DNA from: a virus
Virus record (IMG/VR): IMGVR_UViG_3300007344_008457
Location: 1 to 49,527 of that record
Reading direction: 5' to 3' (one strand)
Length of the DNA: 49,527 nucleotides
Shown in pieces: positions 7,622 to 16,932 of the stretch. How positions within the stretch are numbered: position 1 is the first letter of the stretch; each line of letters opens with the position of its first letter. The notes beneath the pieces are model-generated. The model had not been told where the DNA came from, did not search any database, and saw only the letters and a program-made list of their open reading frames with translations. A program made the position numbers and the translations under genes.

Positions 7622-8259
7622 TGGATTTAAGTAAAATTGACAATGACTTTACAGATGAAGAAGTTAAAAAAATTAATACATTTGTTGACAACGGTTGTGT
7701 TGGACTTGAAAGTCTGGTTAAAGACGAGCATAAAGTAAATGGGCTATTTGGCCTTTATATGGCTGGAAAGACTTATGTAGAAATAAGTAAAATCTCCAGA
7801 GTAAAAAAAGACCTAGTTCTATATATGTCGGCCAAGCAAAAATGGTATGAGAAACGCATGGAGTATCTTAGTGATATTCAAAAAAATATGGTAAAAAAAC
7901 TGACCGACACTAGAGTAGAAAGCCTCAATTTTATTGCCAATCTTATTAGTGTTCACCACAAATACTACGGCGAAGAAATGAATGAATATCTCAGAACTGG
8001 AGACAGAACGATTATTGAGAATTTAGACCTCAAACAACTTAGTCAGTATTTTAAAAGTATTGAATTATTAGAAAAAATTCTCAATCCTACTAATGTAAAA
8101 ACTGGTAGTGGTTCAAATATGAATGTTAATGTAAATGCTTCAGATGGTGCTACGCTAACGCAAATAAATAAAAATACGTTAGAAATTAAACCGGGAAATA
8201 CAGGAACTATTTTGGAGGCATTAGTTAAACATAAAGAAGAAAAAGAAAAAGAAAATTAA
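7621..8259 (+). CDS. Putative helix-turn-helix DNA-binding protein, terminase-small-subunit-like
   Basis: The 212-residue protein has a likely helix-turn-helix at LYMAGKTYVEISKISRVKKDLVLYMSAKQKW, close to the arrangement in small terminase subunits and related phage DNA-packaging or recognition proteins. A long helical segment follows. Then comes a Gly/Asn/Ser linker (TGSGSNMNVNVNASDG) and a charged Lys/Glu tail. No large terminase is visible in this window, so the terminase assignment stays open. It ends just before a promoter, closing this operon segment. Confidence 0.5.
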   Translation: MDLSKIDNDFTDEEVKKINTFVDNGCVGLESLVKDEHKVNGLFGLYMAGKTYVEISKISRVKKDLVLYMSAKQKWYEKRMEYLSDIQKNMVKKLTDTRVESLNFIANLISVHHKYYGEEMNEYLRTGDRTIIENLDLKQLSQYFKSIELLEKILNPTNVKTGSGSNMNVNVNASDGATLTQINKNTLEIKPGNTGTILEALVKHKEEKEKEN

Positions 8260-8267
8260 CTTTTTGT

Positions 8268-8296
8268 TTGTAAAAAAAGTTTTTTTGTGATATTAT
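8268..8296 (+). promoter_or_regulatory. Promoter for the secreted ClpP-like gene
   Basis: TTGTAA at 8268-8273 is separated by 17 bases from TATTAT 8291-8296, preceded by TG (TGATATTAT 8288-8296). This is the only copy of the recurring -10 motif here with a fair -35 box. Transcription should start near 8303, giving a short leader with an AAAGGAG ribosome site before ATG 8331. Confidence 0.65.
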
Positions 8297-8330
8297 ACAT
8301 TATACACGTACCTCACACAAAGGAGATTTT

Positions 8331-9323
8331 ATGAGGCTATTTATTGCAATGCTAATGCTTGCTATTTCGTTAACAGTTAACTCAGCAGAAATTTCAAAAA
8401 AAGAAATTACCTTAACCAAAGATAACACTCTTGTATTGAACAATGCTTTTACCGGAAGTTCTGTTTCTAAACTGATTGGTCAGGCTAAAAAAATGAATGC
8501 AGACCTTAAAAGTGGATATCCTATCTATTTGTTTTTGGACACTCCGGGTGGAAGCATTCAGGCTGGGCTTGAGCTTATTGAATTTTTACAAGGCCTTAAT
8601 AGACCTATTCATACTGTAACTCTTTTTTCAGCTTCTATGGGATTTCAGCTTGTACAACACCTTGGAAAAAGATATATTTTAAAATATGGCGTTCTCATGA
8701 GTCACAAAGCATCTGGTGGGTTTAGAGGGGAATTTGGTGGTGGAAACAGCCAGATTGATTCTAGATACGGTCTATGGTTAAGAAGACTTGGGATGATGGA
8801 TCAACAAACAGTCGATAGAACTAACGGCAAAAAAACCCTTAAGCAATATCAGTCAGAATATGATAATGAACTATGGCTAAATGGAGATGAAGCTGTAAGA
8901 AATGGGTATGCAGACGAAGTGGTTTCTGTTAAATGCGGTCAAAGTTTGGTAGGGGTTAACAGTAAAAACATTAGATACTTTGGCTTTAATCTAAAATTAA
9001 GCTTTGACAATTGCCCAATTAGAACATACCCTGTAAGTGTCACGGCTTCTGTGAGAACTAATAAAGGATATGTATTGCTTGATGACTTTATGGCAAAAAG
9101 TGGTAAATTTGGTAAAAAATGCAGGGAAAATGATTCTGAAGCCAAAATAGGTTGGAATAACGAAATTGTTCAGGGGCCTAAAAAAGCAGAGCTTTGTTTG
9201 ATGGACAAAAAGCTTACTCTTGAAAAAATTGAGCAAACAATTAAAGAGCAAAAAACCAAAATTGCAAATAGCAAAAGAAATATTGTCAAAATGAGTTTTA
9301 GCAACTTTATTTCGGAAATGTAA
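8331..9323 (+). CDS. Secreted ClpP-like serine protease
   Basis: A clear signal peptide (MRLFIAMLMLAISLTVNSA) precedes a ClpP/SppA-type fold. LFLDTPGGSIQAGLELI forms the oxyanion region, FSASMGF carries the catalytic Ser, VLMSHKASGG the His, and DNELWLNGDEAVRNGYADEV matches the region of the catalytic Asp. A C-terminal 120-residue extension with several cysteines is not part of the usual fold. The protein should act in the periplasm or be exported. It has its own promoter and good ribosome site. Possible roles include degrading envelope proteins or processing exported phage proteins; neither is shown. A second, cytosolic ClpP-like protein is at 35814. Confidence 0.8.
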   Translation: MRLFIAMLMLAISLTVNSAEISKKEITLTKDNTLVLNNAFTGSSVSKLIGQAKKMNADLKSGYPIYLFLDTPGGSIQAGLELIEFLQGLNRPIHTVTLFSASMGFQLVQHLGKRYILKYGVLMSHKASGGFRGEFGGGNSQIDSRYGLWLRRLGMMDQQTVDRTNGKKTLKQYQSEYDNELWLNGDEAVRNGYADEVVSVKCGQSLVGVNSKNIRYFGFNLKLSFDNCPIRTYPVSVTASVRTNKGYVLLDDFMAKSGKFGKKCRENDSEAKIGWNNEIVQGPKKAELCLMDKKLTLEKIEQTIKEQKTKIANSKRNIVKMSFSNFISEM

Positions 9324-9598
9324 TGCCAAGAATAGTCTATGCTTGTGGACATTGTGCTGCAATAACAAAAAAGTTTTATAAATCTTCTAGTAATATAAAA
9401 GATAACATAGAATGTGTATGTGGAGAGAGGATGGTTCGCCATCTCTCTTCCCCATCTCAAAAAAGCAAAATAGTTGTTGACAATGGAGTGCAAGCAAAAG
9501 CAACAGAGTTAGACAGAAACATTGTAGAAATTATTAAAGATAGAGAAGAATCTCAATTAAAAAGAAGAGGTGATTCTGTACTGGAAAATTTAAAGTGA
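9323..9598 (+). CDS. Small zinc-ribbon protein (FmdB-like)
   Basis: The ATG overlaps the previous stop (TAATG). The 91-residue protein has two cysteine pairs, CGHC near residue 8 and CVCGERMVRHLSSPSQKS at about 39-55. This is the pattern of small FmdB-type zinc ribbons, in which CG is followed by a hydrophobic-Arg-LSSP string. The C-terminal half is a charged helix. It probably binds one zinc ion; its target is unknown. Similar proteins are common in large phages. Confidence 0.65.
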   Translation: MPRIVYACGHCAAITKKFYKSSSNIKDNIECVCGERMVRHLSSPSQKSKIVVDNGVQAKATELDRNIVEIIKDREESQLKRRGDSVLENLK

Positions 9599-9831
9599 GT
9601 GAAAAAACATATAAAATAAAATTTAAACATAATAATGAAACAGTATTTGTTGGCGAAAGTGTTGGAAAAAAAATACTTAAAAATAAAGAGGTTGTTACAT
9701 TTAATGGTTTATACAAATATGTAAATGAAACCGATGCTATGTATAAAAGATGTCATTACACTCCAAATTTAACAGAAATTGAAATTGAAGAAGTTTCAAC
9801 AGAGGAAATGATTAAACAATGCTTAAACTAA
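9595..9831 (+). CDS. Small hypothetical protein with GTG start (78 aa)
   Basis: GTG at 9595 overlaps the previous stop (GTGA), which decides the start. The protein MSEKTYKIKFKHNNETVFVG... is a beta-rich N-terminal part followed by an acidic C-terminus (EIEIEEVSTEEMIKQ). No cysteine pair, no membrane segment. No family recognised. It ends 13 bases into the gp46-like gene, so the two are translationally linked. Confidence 0.55.
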   Translation: MSEKTYKIKFKHNNETVFVGESVGKKILKNKEVVTFNGLYKYVNETDAMYKRCHYTPNLTEIEIEEVSTEEMIKQCLN

Positions 9832-11852
9832 AAAATTACTCATTTTCAGGAATTGGTAGGTTTGTTGAAAAACAAACAGTTGACCTCGAAAGTCGAAGTC
9901 ACCTAATTCAAATTGACGGTGAGAATACAAACACAGGAGGCTCTAGTGGAGCAGGGAAATCAACAACAGTGGAAGCACTCGCTTTCCTTCTTGGAATATC
10001 GGATATCCCTTCGACACAATTGCAGAGTAGGATTACTAAATCGCCTATCTGGGTTCAAGGTGAATTTGAGGGAGGGATTACAATTACCCGTTCCAAAAAA
10101 GATGGACTTACCATTGAAACACCAGAAGGAACCGTATCTGGAAACAGCAAGCTTGCTGAAGAAAAATTAGATGAAATTATCGGTGTAGACCGAAATCTAT
10201 TAAAAACAATGTGTTATAAACGCCAAAAACAAGGTGGCTTTTTTCTCAATTTAACACCAAAACAATCCCATGAATTTCTTGTTCAGTGTTTGGACTTAGG
10301 TAAATATCAAGAAAAAATTGAGAAAATGAATGAGCTACTTAAAGAACAATATAAACCAAGAAAGATTAAGCTTGAAAGCAGTATTACTGAAATTAAACAT
10401 ACAATTAATCAACTTAATGATTACTTAGCACAAAAAGAAAAACCTCAAGAGCCTACATTTTTTACAACTGAAGATGAGATTAACCTAAGTATTGATGTAC
10501 TAGAGCAGGCTATTCGCAATGAACATAGGCAATATGAAAATAATGTTGCTAGTTTAGGTAAAAAACCAGAGCCAGTAGAATCTGAAGGTAAAGCTCTGTT
10601 ACTTGGTCAGGCTCAAAATATTGAAACAGAAATTTCACAATTAAAACAAAAAATGCACAATAATCTTGCTCAAAAAGAGCAAGACATTCAACAAATGACA
10701 TCGGCCCTTTATAAAATTCAAAAAAAAATTGACGATGCTCAAAATGCAAAGTGTAAAGCAATTGAAAAAGAAAATGAAATGAAAAAACTTCAAGAACAAT
10801 ACCAACATATTGAAGCTGGCACTTGCCCTACTTGTATGCAAAATTGGACTTCGGAAAAAAAGCTTGTGGAAATTAGATATGCTATTGCCGAAATTGGTAT
10901 GAAAGTAAATAAACACAAAGAAGAAATAGTTCAAATTCCGCATTATATAGAAATGAAGACAAAAGCTGAACAACTTTTGGAAGCTAAAAGAAACATTAAA
11001 GTAAATCAAGAAGAAACTAAACAACTAGAAACTCTTGAAAATAAAAAATCTGAACTTATTCAGCAAACTAATGACCTTGATAAAGAATATTTAAAAGCTA
11101 TAAACGATTACAACCAGAGATATGCTACAACAACATCTCTATATAAAGAGAAAGAATCTGATATGATGGCTGAAATTGTTAAGCGTAAAAATGATATTCA
11201 ACAAATGAAGACTATCAAAGACGCTTACCAAGATGCTCTTAAAAACTACGAAAGAGACCTTGAAAATATCAATATTAAGATTCAAAATTTTAAAACTGAT
11301 CTAGAATCTAGGCAAAATGAGCTTAATGATATTGATCAAAAAGTAATTTTATCAGAAGAATCAATTCGACTAATTAAAAATTATACTTTACAAAAATTTC
11401 AAGATACGCTTGGTTATATTGGCAACAGAGCTACTGAAATCATCAACATGATTCCTAATATGGTCAATGCTGTAATTTCTTTTGAAAACGCTAAACAAAC
11501 CAAAACGGGGTCTATTAAGAACGAAGTAAATGCTGTTATTAATCTTGAGGGCGATTCTAAAGTGCCTATAAAAACTTTGTCTGGTGGAGAGCGTACATCG
11601 GCTGATTTTGCTGTGGACTTAGCTATAGGTGAAATGATTGAAAGCATGACTCAAAAAGGTGTTAATTTATTAATTATTGACGAAGGTTTTGACGGCCTTG
11701 ATTCTATATCTAAAATTGAATGCTTAGAGATTTTAAAAAATTTAAATACTGATAAAAAAATATTAATGGTTGATCATTCTTCAGAAGTTAAAGAAATGGT
11801 TTGTGATATTATAAAAGTAAAAAGAATTAACGAAGAGAGTTGTGTGGCATGA
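9819..11852 (+). CDS. gp46/SbcC-like ATPase of the recombination nuclease
   Basis: This 677-residue SMC/Rad50-type ATPase has the Walker A loop GGSSGAGKST near residue 40 and two long coiled-coil arms. A zinc hook TCPTC sits at about residue 334, and the ABC signature TLSGGERTSADFAVDL with Walker B LLIIDEGFDGLDS lies near the C-terminus. It pairs with the gp47-like nuclease encoded at 5529 to resect DNA ends for recombination-driven replication. Length and hook position agree with the phage branch of the family. The first 13 bases overlap the previous gene and the stop overlaps the next start (ATGA). Confidence 0.92.
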   Translation: MLKLKNYSFSGIGRFVEKQTVDLESRSHLIQIDGENTNTGGSSGAGKSTTVEALAFLLGISDIPSTQLQSRITKSPIWVQGEFEGGITITRSKKDGLTIETPEGTVSGNSKLAEEKLDEIIGVDRNLLKTMCYKRQKQGGFFLNLTPKQSHEFLVQCLDLGKYQEKIEKMNELLKEQYKPRKIKLESSITEIKHTINQLNDYLAQKEKPQEPTFFTTEDEINLSIDVLEQAIRNEHRQYENNVASLGKKPEPVESEGKALLLGQAQNIETEISQLKQKMHNNLAQKEQDIQQMTSALYKIQKKIDDAQNAKCKAIEKENEMKKLQEQYQHIEAGTCPTCMQNWTSEKKLVEIRYAIAEIGMKVNKHKEEIVQIPHYIEMKTKAEQLLEAKRNIKVNQEETKQLETLENKKSELIQQTNDLDKEYLKAINDYNQRYATTTSLYKEKESDMMAEIVKRKNDIQQMKTIKDAYQDALKNYERDLENINIKIQNFKTDLESRQNELNDIDQKVILSEESIRLIKNYTLQKFQDTLGYIGNRATEIINMIPNMVNAVISFENAKQTKTGSIKNEVNAVINLEGDSKVPIKTLSGGERTSADFAVDLAIGEMIESMTQKGVNLLIIDEGFDGLDSISKIECLEILKNLNTDKKILMVDHSSEVKEMVCDIIKVKRINEESCVA

Positions 11853-12208
11853 GTAAGGACGAATTAAAATATAGAATGGAAAAAGATATGAGGCAATTTC
11901 TTGAAGATATTGACAGCCAATGTTTTAAAGACCAGCTTGAAAGCCTTAGTAACCTTATGAATAAATATGTACATTTAAATACTTGCGATTACATAATGGA
12001 TCATTTTGATTTACGATCTATCATTGGTTCTGCCAAAACAAAATTTTCAATTGATTCAATGCCAATTTTTCTTGGGCAAAAAAGAAAAAAGGTAACTCAA
12101 GAAGAGTTGCCGCATATGATGATGGTAGAGGCTACTATTAGATGGTTAAATAAAAATAATTGTTTAAAAAAAATACCTAAATTTGATAAACGTGAGGATA
12201 AATTGTAA
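11849..12208 (+). CDS. Hypothetical protein (119 aa)
   Basis: I start at ATG 11849, which overlaps the gp46-like stop in an ATGA junction, rather than the TTG nine bases upstream. The protein is predicted mainly helical, with a few isolated cysteines and a basic patch (GQKRKKVTQEELPHMMM). No recognisable domain. It ends in TAATG with the next gene. Position directly behind gp46 suggests a DNA metabolism role by association only. Confidence 0.6.
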   Translation: MSKDELKYRMEKDMRQFLEDIDSQCFKDQLESLSNLMNKYVHLNTCDYIMDHFDLRSIIGSAKTKFSIDSMPIFLGQKRKKVTQEELPHMMMVEATIRWLNKNNCLKKIPKFDKREDKL

Positions 12209-12708
12209 TGGCTAAAAAAACTATTGACGAAATTGTAGAAGAAAAACACCCTACTTTTGCAAATGCAATAAAAGAAATTAAAAACAAAGAAGAGCTTGAT
12301 AAGGCTCTTGTTATTTATCTTAGGCAAAAACAAGATTTAATTGTTCAAAAAGCTAGGGATAAAGAGCTTATTGCACTGATGGCTAAAAAAGCTGAGTTAG
12401 CAAAGCCTTATAATCAGACAATTAATGCTTTAAAAAAGATGATGGATTGCATATATAAGTTTGGTCATAAATTTGAGGCTGAATTAAAATCTGAATTTGA
12501 AAAAAATCTTGTAGCTTATGCCAAACAGCTTGCCCAAATCAAAGCTGAAAAAGAGACCGATAAATCACTTAAAGCTGTTTCAGAAGCTATTGCAGACATT
12601 AATGAAGATTACAATCCAACAATTAAAACATTAGAACAAAAATGTGAGTATGTATCTTGGTATCTAAAAGAAAGGTTTGACGATAATGCCCCGAAAGTAG
12701 AAATATGA
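12208..12708 (+). CDS. Hypothetical coiled-coil protein (166 aa)
   Basis: ATG overlaps the preceding stop by one base. The sequence is Lys/Glu/Ala-rich and almost wholly helical, with a likely coiled coil through the middle (about residues 25-130) and the string YNPTIKTLEQKCEYVSWYLKERF near the end. No catalytic motif. Such proteins in phages range from scaffolds to recombination accessory factors; no choice can be made here. Confidence 0.6.
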   Translation: MAKKTIDEIVEEKHPTFANAIKEIKNKEELDKALVIYLRQKQDLIVQKARDKELIALMAKKAELAKPYNQTINALKKMMDCIYKFGHKFEAELKSEFEKNLVAYAKQLAQIKAEKETDKSLKAVSEAIADINEDYNPTIKTLEQKCEYVSWYLKERFDDNAPKVEI

Positions 12709-12709
12709 T

Positions 12710-13333
12710 ATGCCAAAAAGAAAAAATAAACCCAAAAGGTCATTGGATAATGTCCATGAAGAGTACGATGAAAATGGTCGCTGGAAACAAGAGCGTAATC
12801 GTGTAAAAGGTGCTCTTAGGCAATCGTTTAGAATGTCTCCGCAAATGTGGGAGACATTACAACGTGCTAAACATGAGCTGCCGCCTGCATTAAAGAAAGA
12901 TGGGACACCCGGCAAAAGACCTCAAGTAAGATATAAATGTGCCATCTGCGGTAATATGTTTATGCAAAAGTATATTCAAGTAGATCATTTAATTCCGGTA
13001 GTACCTTTGCATAAAGTTGAAGCCGATATGACATATGATGAGATGGCAGATCGTATTTTTTGTGATAAAGATAACTTACAAGTTGTGTGTAGTACGCCTT
13101 TAAAAAAAAATAATGGTAAACCCAGTTGTCATAAGATAAAATCTGATGAAGAGAATTTTATCAGAAGAGAACTTGTAGAAAAATTAAAAGAAAAAGAAGA
13201 AAATGTCGATATTAAAGATGAAATTGAGTTACTAAAAGTAGAGTACCAAGTTTATGTAACTGAAAAAGAAAAAAAGCGATTAGCTAAAGAAAAAAGAAAA
13301 GCTGAACGAGAAGCTAAAAGAAAAAAGAAATAA
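12710..13333 (+). CDS. HNH endonuclease
   Basis: The protein shows a zinc-bound HNH core: CAICG (about residue 77), then VDHLIPVVPLHK, then IFCDKDNLQVVC and CHKIKSDE. The DH pair supplies the general base, and the Asn and final His complete the motif. N- and C-termini are strongly basic (KRKNKPKR; KAEREAKRKKK), consistent with DNA binding. It is a free-standing gene on the operon strand, so it could be a homing enzyme or a resident phage nuclease for packaging or repair. It overlaps nothing and lies 1-2 bases from both neighbours. Confidence 0.8.
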   Translation: MPKRKNKPKRSLDNVHEEYDENGRWKQERNRVKGALRQSFRMSPQMWETLQRAKHELPPALKKDGTPGKRPQVRYKCAICGNMFMQKYIQVDHLIPVVPLHKVEADMTYDEMADRIFCDKDNLQVVCSTPLKKNNGKPSCHKIKSDEENFIRRELVEKLKEKEENVDIKDEIELLKVEYQVYVTEKEKKRLAKEKRKAEREAKRKKK

Positions 13334-13334
13334 T

Positions 13335-14135
13335 ATGCAACAAGACAACGAAATCGTAAAAAAAGTTAAGAAACTTAGGGACAGATATCAAGTTGAATTA
13401 GCCGACACTGAAGAAGAAACCATGTCTTTTCTTGATGAAATCAATGATTTAATACGGTCAATCTTTAATGATTCGTCCATGTCGGTCTATGATGTCTTCA
13501 GTCAAGATAATCTTAATAAGTGGAAGGAAAAAAAATTTGTTCGATGGTTTAAGAAAGTTGTATTGAACAACTATATGAATGTCTTTTATTTCGCACTGTT
13601 AGCTACCATAACCGGATTTCTTGTAAGTGAAGCCCTTGAATTTTATGCAATTGATGGGGCAATTGATACCAAAACATATGTAAAAGCAATACTCACAGAA
13701 GTTTGTTTTGTATTTCTATCTGGTTATCGTTCTGATAACAAATGGCAAGCAGCAGCAGTTGGTGTACTTAGAACATCCATATTCTGCCTGATGCTTTTTG
13801 TAATTACTTCAAAAACATTTATAGACAGTTCTAAAAATGTTGGGAATACAAATGCTATTACTCAACAAATTGTTATAGTAGAAAAACAAATTGCTCAAAA
13901 AGAAAAAGATATGGAATATTATCTTAAAAAAGATTGGCCAAAAAATTATTCTGCTACTCGATTAGAAAAAGAAAAACTTGTAAGCAAACTGATAAATCTT
14001 AAAGAACAACAAGCCAAAGGTGCCAATGAAAAAGTTTCTGAGTTAATCCGTTATAAAGCTTATGGAAAAGCCGCATTCCGTGTTTTGCTTTTGTTTATCT
14101 CAGTATTAATTACTCGTAGAATTTTTCACTTTTAA
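13335..14135 (+). CDS. Multi-span membrane protein with coiled coil (266 aa)
   Basis: Hydrophobic segments occur at about residues 83-105 (VFYFALLATITGFLVSEAL), 115-130 (LTEVCFVFLSGY), 140-160 (TSIFCLMLFVITS) and 245-262 (VLLLFISVLITR). A charged coiled coil (IVIVEKQIAQKEKDMEYYLKK onward) lies between the third and fourth. The topology implies an inner-membrane protein with a large soluble loop. No enzyme motif seen. It is the last gene before the NrdB promoter. A holin is unlikely given the size, but membrane remodelling or replication anchoring is possible. Confidence 0.6.
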   Translation: MQQDNEIVKKVKKLRDRYQVELADTEEETMSFLDEINDLIRSIFNDSSMSVYDVFSQDNLNKWKEKKFVRWFKKVVLNNYMNVFYFALLATITGFLVSEALEFYAIDGAIDTKTYVKAILTEVCFVFLSGYRSDNKWQAAAVGVLRTSIFCLMLFVITSKTFIDSSKNVGNTNAITQQIVIVEKQIAQKEKDMEYYLKKDWPKNYSATRLEKEKLVSKLINLKEQQAKGANEKVSELIRYKAYGKAAFRVLLLFISVLITRRIFHF

Positions 14136-14149
14136 TTTTATCTAAATTA

Positions 14150-14158
14150 TGATATTAT
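14150..14158 (+). promoter_or_regulatory. Extended -10 promoter for ribonucleotide reductase genes
   Basis: TGATATTAT followed by A, the recurring motif. Transcription should start near 14165, leaving a short leader with the ribosome site AAAGGAG before ATG 14181. No good -35 box (TTTAAT at the 17-base position). Confidence 0.65.
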
Positions 14159-14180
14159 AGATAAAGAAAAGGAGAAACTC

Positions 14181-15146
14181 ATGTCAATAACAACCTTGCG
14201 TGAAATTTATAAACCCTTTGAATATCCCAAGGCATTTGAATATTTTGAAAAACAACAAAACGCACATTGGCTACCATCAGAAGTTGCAATGTCAAAAGAC
14301 ATTAACGATTGGACACACAAGTTAACAGAATCAGAAAGACTTGTTGTTGGTCAAATTCTTAAATCATTTACACAAACAGAAATTAGTGTTAACGACTATT
14401 GGAGTACAAAAGTTAGTCGTTGGTTTCCAAAACCTGAGATTTGCATGATGGCATCGGCTTTTGCAGCAATGGAAAGTGTTCATACAGTTGGTTACTCATA
14501 CCTTAACGACAGTCTCGGATTAGACGATTATTCAGCTTTTTTACAAGACCCTACGGCCTTAGCCAAGCTAGAGAATTTAAAGTCTGTAAAAGGCAAGAGC
14601 AAGCGTAACATTGCACGTTCTTTGGCTATTTTTAGTGGTTTTACAGAAGGTGTAAACTTATTTAGCTCATTTGCTATTCTTATGAACTTTTCTCGCTTTA
14701 ACCTACTGGAAGGTGTTGAGACTATTGTAAGCTGGTCTGTACGTGACGAGTCATTACACTCTGAAGCTGGATGCTGGTTGTTTAAAACTTTTATTGAAGA
14801 AAACCCGGATATCTGGGATGATGAACTTAAAAAAGATATTTATGAAGCTGCAAGGGTTTCTGTTAAACTTGAAGATGAATTTATTGACCATGCTTTTAGT
14901 TTAGGTAAAATTAGAGGTTTAGACCCTGTTGACCTTAAAAACTTTATTAGAATGAGAGCTAATGCCAAGCTTTATGATTTGGGTTTAAAAAGTAATTGGA
15001 AAAACATTGATCAAAAAAGTTTAGATAAAATGGCGTGGTTTGACGAGTTAAGTGGTGGGCAAAAGTTTACGGACTTTTTTAGTAGTCGTGTGACCGATTA
15101 TGCTAAGTGTGGTTTTACAGTAGATAATTTATTTGAGGAAATGTAA
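14181..15146 (+). CDS. nrdB: Class I ribonucleotide reductase small subunit
   Basis: All six metal ligands of the R2 family can be seen: Glu67 (FTQTEISVND), Glu98 and His101 (AMESVHTVGY), Glu156 (FTEGVNL), Glu190 and His193 (RDESLH). The radical tyrosine is at 105, four residues after the first His. The protein houses the di-metal/tyrosyl radical cofactor and hands the radical to NrdA to reduce ribonucleotides for phage DNA synthesis. At 321 residues it is a compact, complete R2. It is driven by its own promoter and is followed directly, with no gap, by nrdA. Confidence 0.93.
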   Translation: MSITTLREIYKPFEYPKAFEYFEKQQNAHWLPSEVAMSKDINDWTHKLTESERLVVGQILKSFTQTEISVNDYWSTKVSRWFPKPEICMMASAFAAMESVHTVGYSYLNDSLGLDDYSAFLQDPTALAKLENLKSVKGKSKRNIARSLAIFSGFTEGVNLFSSFAILMNFSRFNLLEGVETIVSWSVRDESLHSEAGCWLFKTFIEENPDIWDDELKKDIYEAARVSVKLEDEFIDHAFSLGKIRGLDPVDLKNFIRMRANAKLYDLGLKSNWKNIDQKSLDKMAWFDELSGGQKFTDFFSSRVTDYAKCGFTVDNLFEEM

Positions 15147-16898
15147 ATGAGTTTAGAAAAGGAATTAAAAGAACTAAAAGAAAACAGGTTTGCTCCAGAG
15201 TGGATGACTATTGCCGGTTACACAACAATTTCAAAGGGTTACAGGCTTAAAGGAGAAACTCCTAAAGATATGTATTGGCGTGTAGCTAATAGTGCGGCTA
15301 ATTATTTGTTTAGAAATATAAAAAAAATTTTTAATTTAAATAAAGAAGAAATGGCTAAAGTATTTTTTAAAGCCATGTGGCTTAACTGGATGTGCCCTGC
15401 AAGCCCTGTATTGGCCAATCTAGGCTTGGACAGAGGGCTTCCTATCTCATGCTATGGAAATGACACTGGAGATTCTATACAAAGAATTATGGAATGCGCT
15501 AGTGAACTTGCATTGCTTACTAAAGGCGGTGGCGGTGTTGGTATGAATCTTCAAAGGGTTCGACCTAGAGGCTCGTTAATTAAAAACGGAGAAAATGGTA
15601 CTTCAGAAGGTATTGTTCCTTTTATGAAAATTTATGATTCTACTGTCATAGGTATTTCACAGGGGTCCACTAGGCGTGGGGCAGCTTCTATAAATTTAAA
15701 TATTGACCATGGAGATTGGCATGAATTTGCTAGAATGAGGAGGCCAGAAGGTGATATTAATCGCCAGTGTGGAAATTTACATCACTGCACAGTAATTAAC
15801 GACATTTTTATGGAAAAAGTGTTGGATGGTGATTATGACGCTAGGGCAAAATGGGCAGAGCTTATGAAAGCTCGTATGGAAACTGGCGAACCTTATATTA
15901 TGTACAAAGACAATGTAAACAAAACAAACCCAGAAGCTTATAAAAAACGTGGGCTTGAAGTTGACATGACAAATATATGCTCAGAAATTACGTTGTTTAC
16001 TGATGATGACCATAGTTTTATTTGCTGTCTAGCATCAGCTAATTTAGCCAGATATGATGAGTGGAAAAATAATTCTATTAAAGGACTAACGCTTCCACAA
16101 ATTATGACTGTATTTTTGAATGGTGTTCTTGATGAGTTTATTGATAAAGGGTCGAAAATTCAAGGGCTTGAAAAAGTTGTAAAACATGCCAGAAGAGGTC
16201 GTGCTATTGGTATTGGTGTACTTGGGTGGCACACCCTTCTTCAGTCAAAAAATATGGCGTTTGAAGGGTTTCAAACAATGATGTTAAATAGTGAAATATT
16301 TAAATTTATACATGAACAAGCTGTAGGTGCTTCAAGATATTTGTCAAAAATATTTGGTGAGCCATTGTGGTGTTTTAATACCGGAATGTACAATAGCCAT
16401 TTGATTGCTGTTGCGCCAACACGATCTAACTCAATTATATCAGGTGACGTATCACCGGGTATTGAGCCAATAATTGCAAATGCTTACGTTGATAAAACGG
16501 CAAAAGGAACTTTTACTAGAAAAAACCCATTTTTTATGGTAATATTAGAAAAGTATGGCAGAAATACCGACAAGGTATGGAAAGATATTGCTAGGCAACA
16601 CGGCTCTGTTCAACATTTAGATTTTCTAACAGACGAGGAAAAAAAAGTATTTTTAACAGCTTATGAAATTAATCAAATGGCAATAATTCAGCAGGCAGCT
16701 CAACGACAAAAATTTATATGCCAATCTCAAAGTCTTAACTTGTTTTTTCCAGTTGATGTAAAACCTAGCTACTTTAATAAAGTACACATAGAAGCTTGGA
16801 AACTTGGTGTTAAAACACTTTATTACTGTCGCTCTAAAGCCGGTATTCAGGCAGATGTAGCTAGTAGAAATGACGAATGTTTGTCTTGCGAGGGATAA
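15147..16898 (+). CDS. nrdA: Class I ribonucleotide reductase large subunit
   Basis: The 583-residue protein has the R1 landmarks. PASPVLANLG and GLPISCYG carry the first active-site Cys, TKGGGGVGMNLQRVRP is a glycine-rich loop, NICSEITL carries the Asn-Cys-Glu catalytic triad, and CCLASANL the second redox Cys. PTRSNSIISGDVSPGIEP and the C-terminal CLSC thiol pair complete the set. There is no N-terminal ATP-cone, so activity may escape dATP inhibition. This shorter form is common in phages. It follows nrdB head to tail and ends just before another promoter. Confidence 0.93.
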   Translation: MSLEKELKELKENRFAPEWMTIAGYTTISKGYRLKGETPKDMYWRVANSAANYLFRNIKKIFNLNKEEMAKVFFKAMWLNWMCPASPVLANLGLDRGLPISCYGNDTGDSIQRIMECASELALLTKGGGGVGMNLQRVRPRGSLIKNGENGTSEGIVPFMKIYDSTVIGISQGSTRRGAASINLNIDHGDWHEFARMRRPEGDINRQCGNLHHCTVINDIFMEKVLDGDYDARAKWAELMKARMETGEPYIMYKDNVNKTNPEAYKKRGLEVDMTNICSEITLFTDDDHSFICCLASANLARYDEWKNNSIKGLTLPQIMTVFLNGVLDEFIDKGSKIQGLEKVVKHARRGRAIGIGVLGWHTLLQSKNMAFEGFQTMMLNSEIFKFIHEQAVGASRYLSKIFGEPLWCFNTGMYNSHLIAVAPTRSNSIISGDVSPGIEPIIANAYVDKTAKGTFTRKNPFFMVILEKYGRNTDKVWKDIARQHGSVQHLDFLTDEEKKVFLTAYEINQMAIIQQAAQRQKFICQSQSLNLFFPVDVKPSYFNKVHIEAWKLGVKTLYYCRSKAGIQADVASRNDECLSCEG

Positions 16899-16902
16899 CT
16901 TG

Positions 16903-16911
16903 TGATATTAT
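16903..16911 (+). promoter_or_regulatory. Extended -10 promoter after nrdA
   Basis: TGATATTAT followed by A, beginning five bases after the nrdA stop. The predicted start is near 16918, with GAGG as ribosome site before ATG 16933. A TTGTCT string lies upstream at 19-base spacing, too long for a standard promoter. Confidence 0.6.
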
Positions 16912-16932
16912 ATTTGTAAGACGAGGTATATT

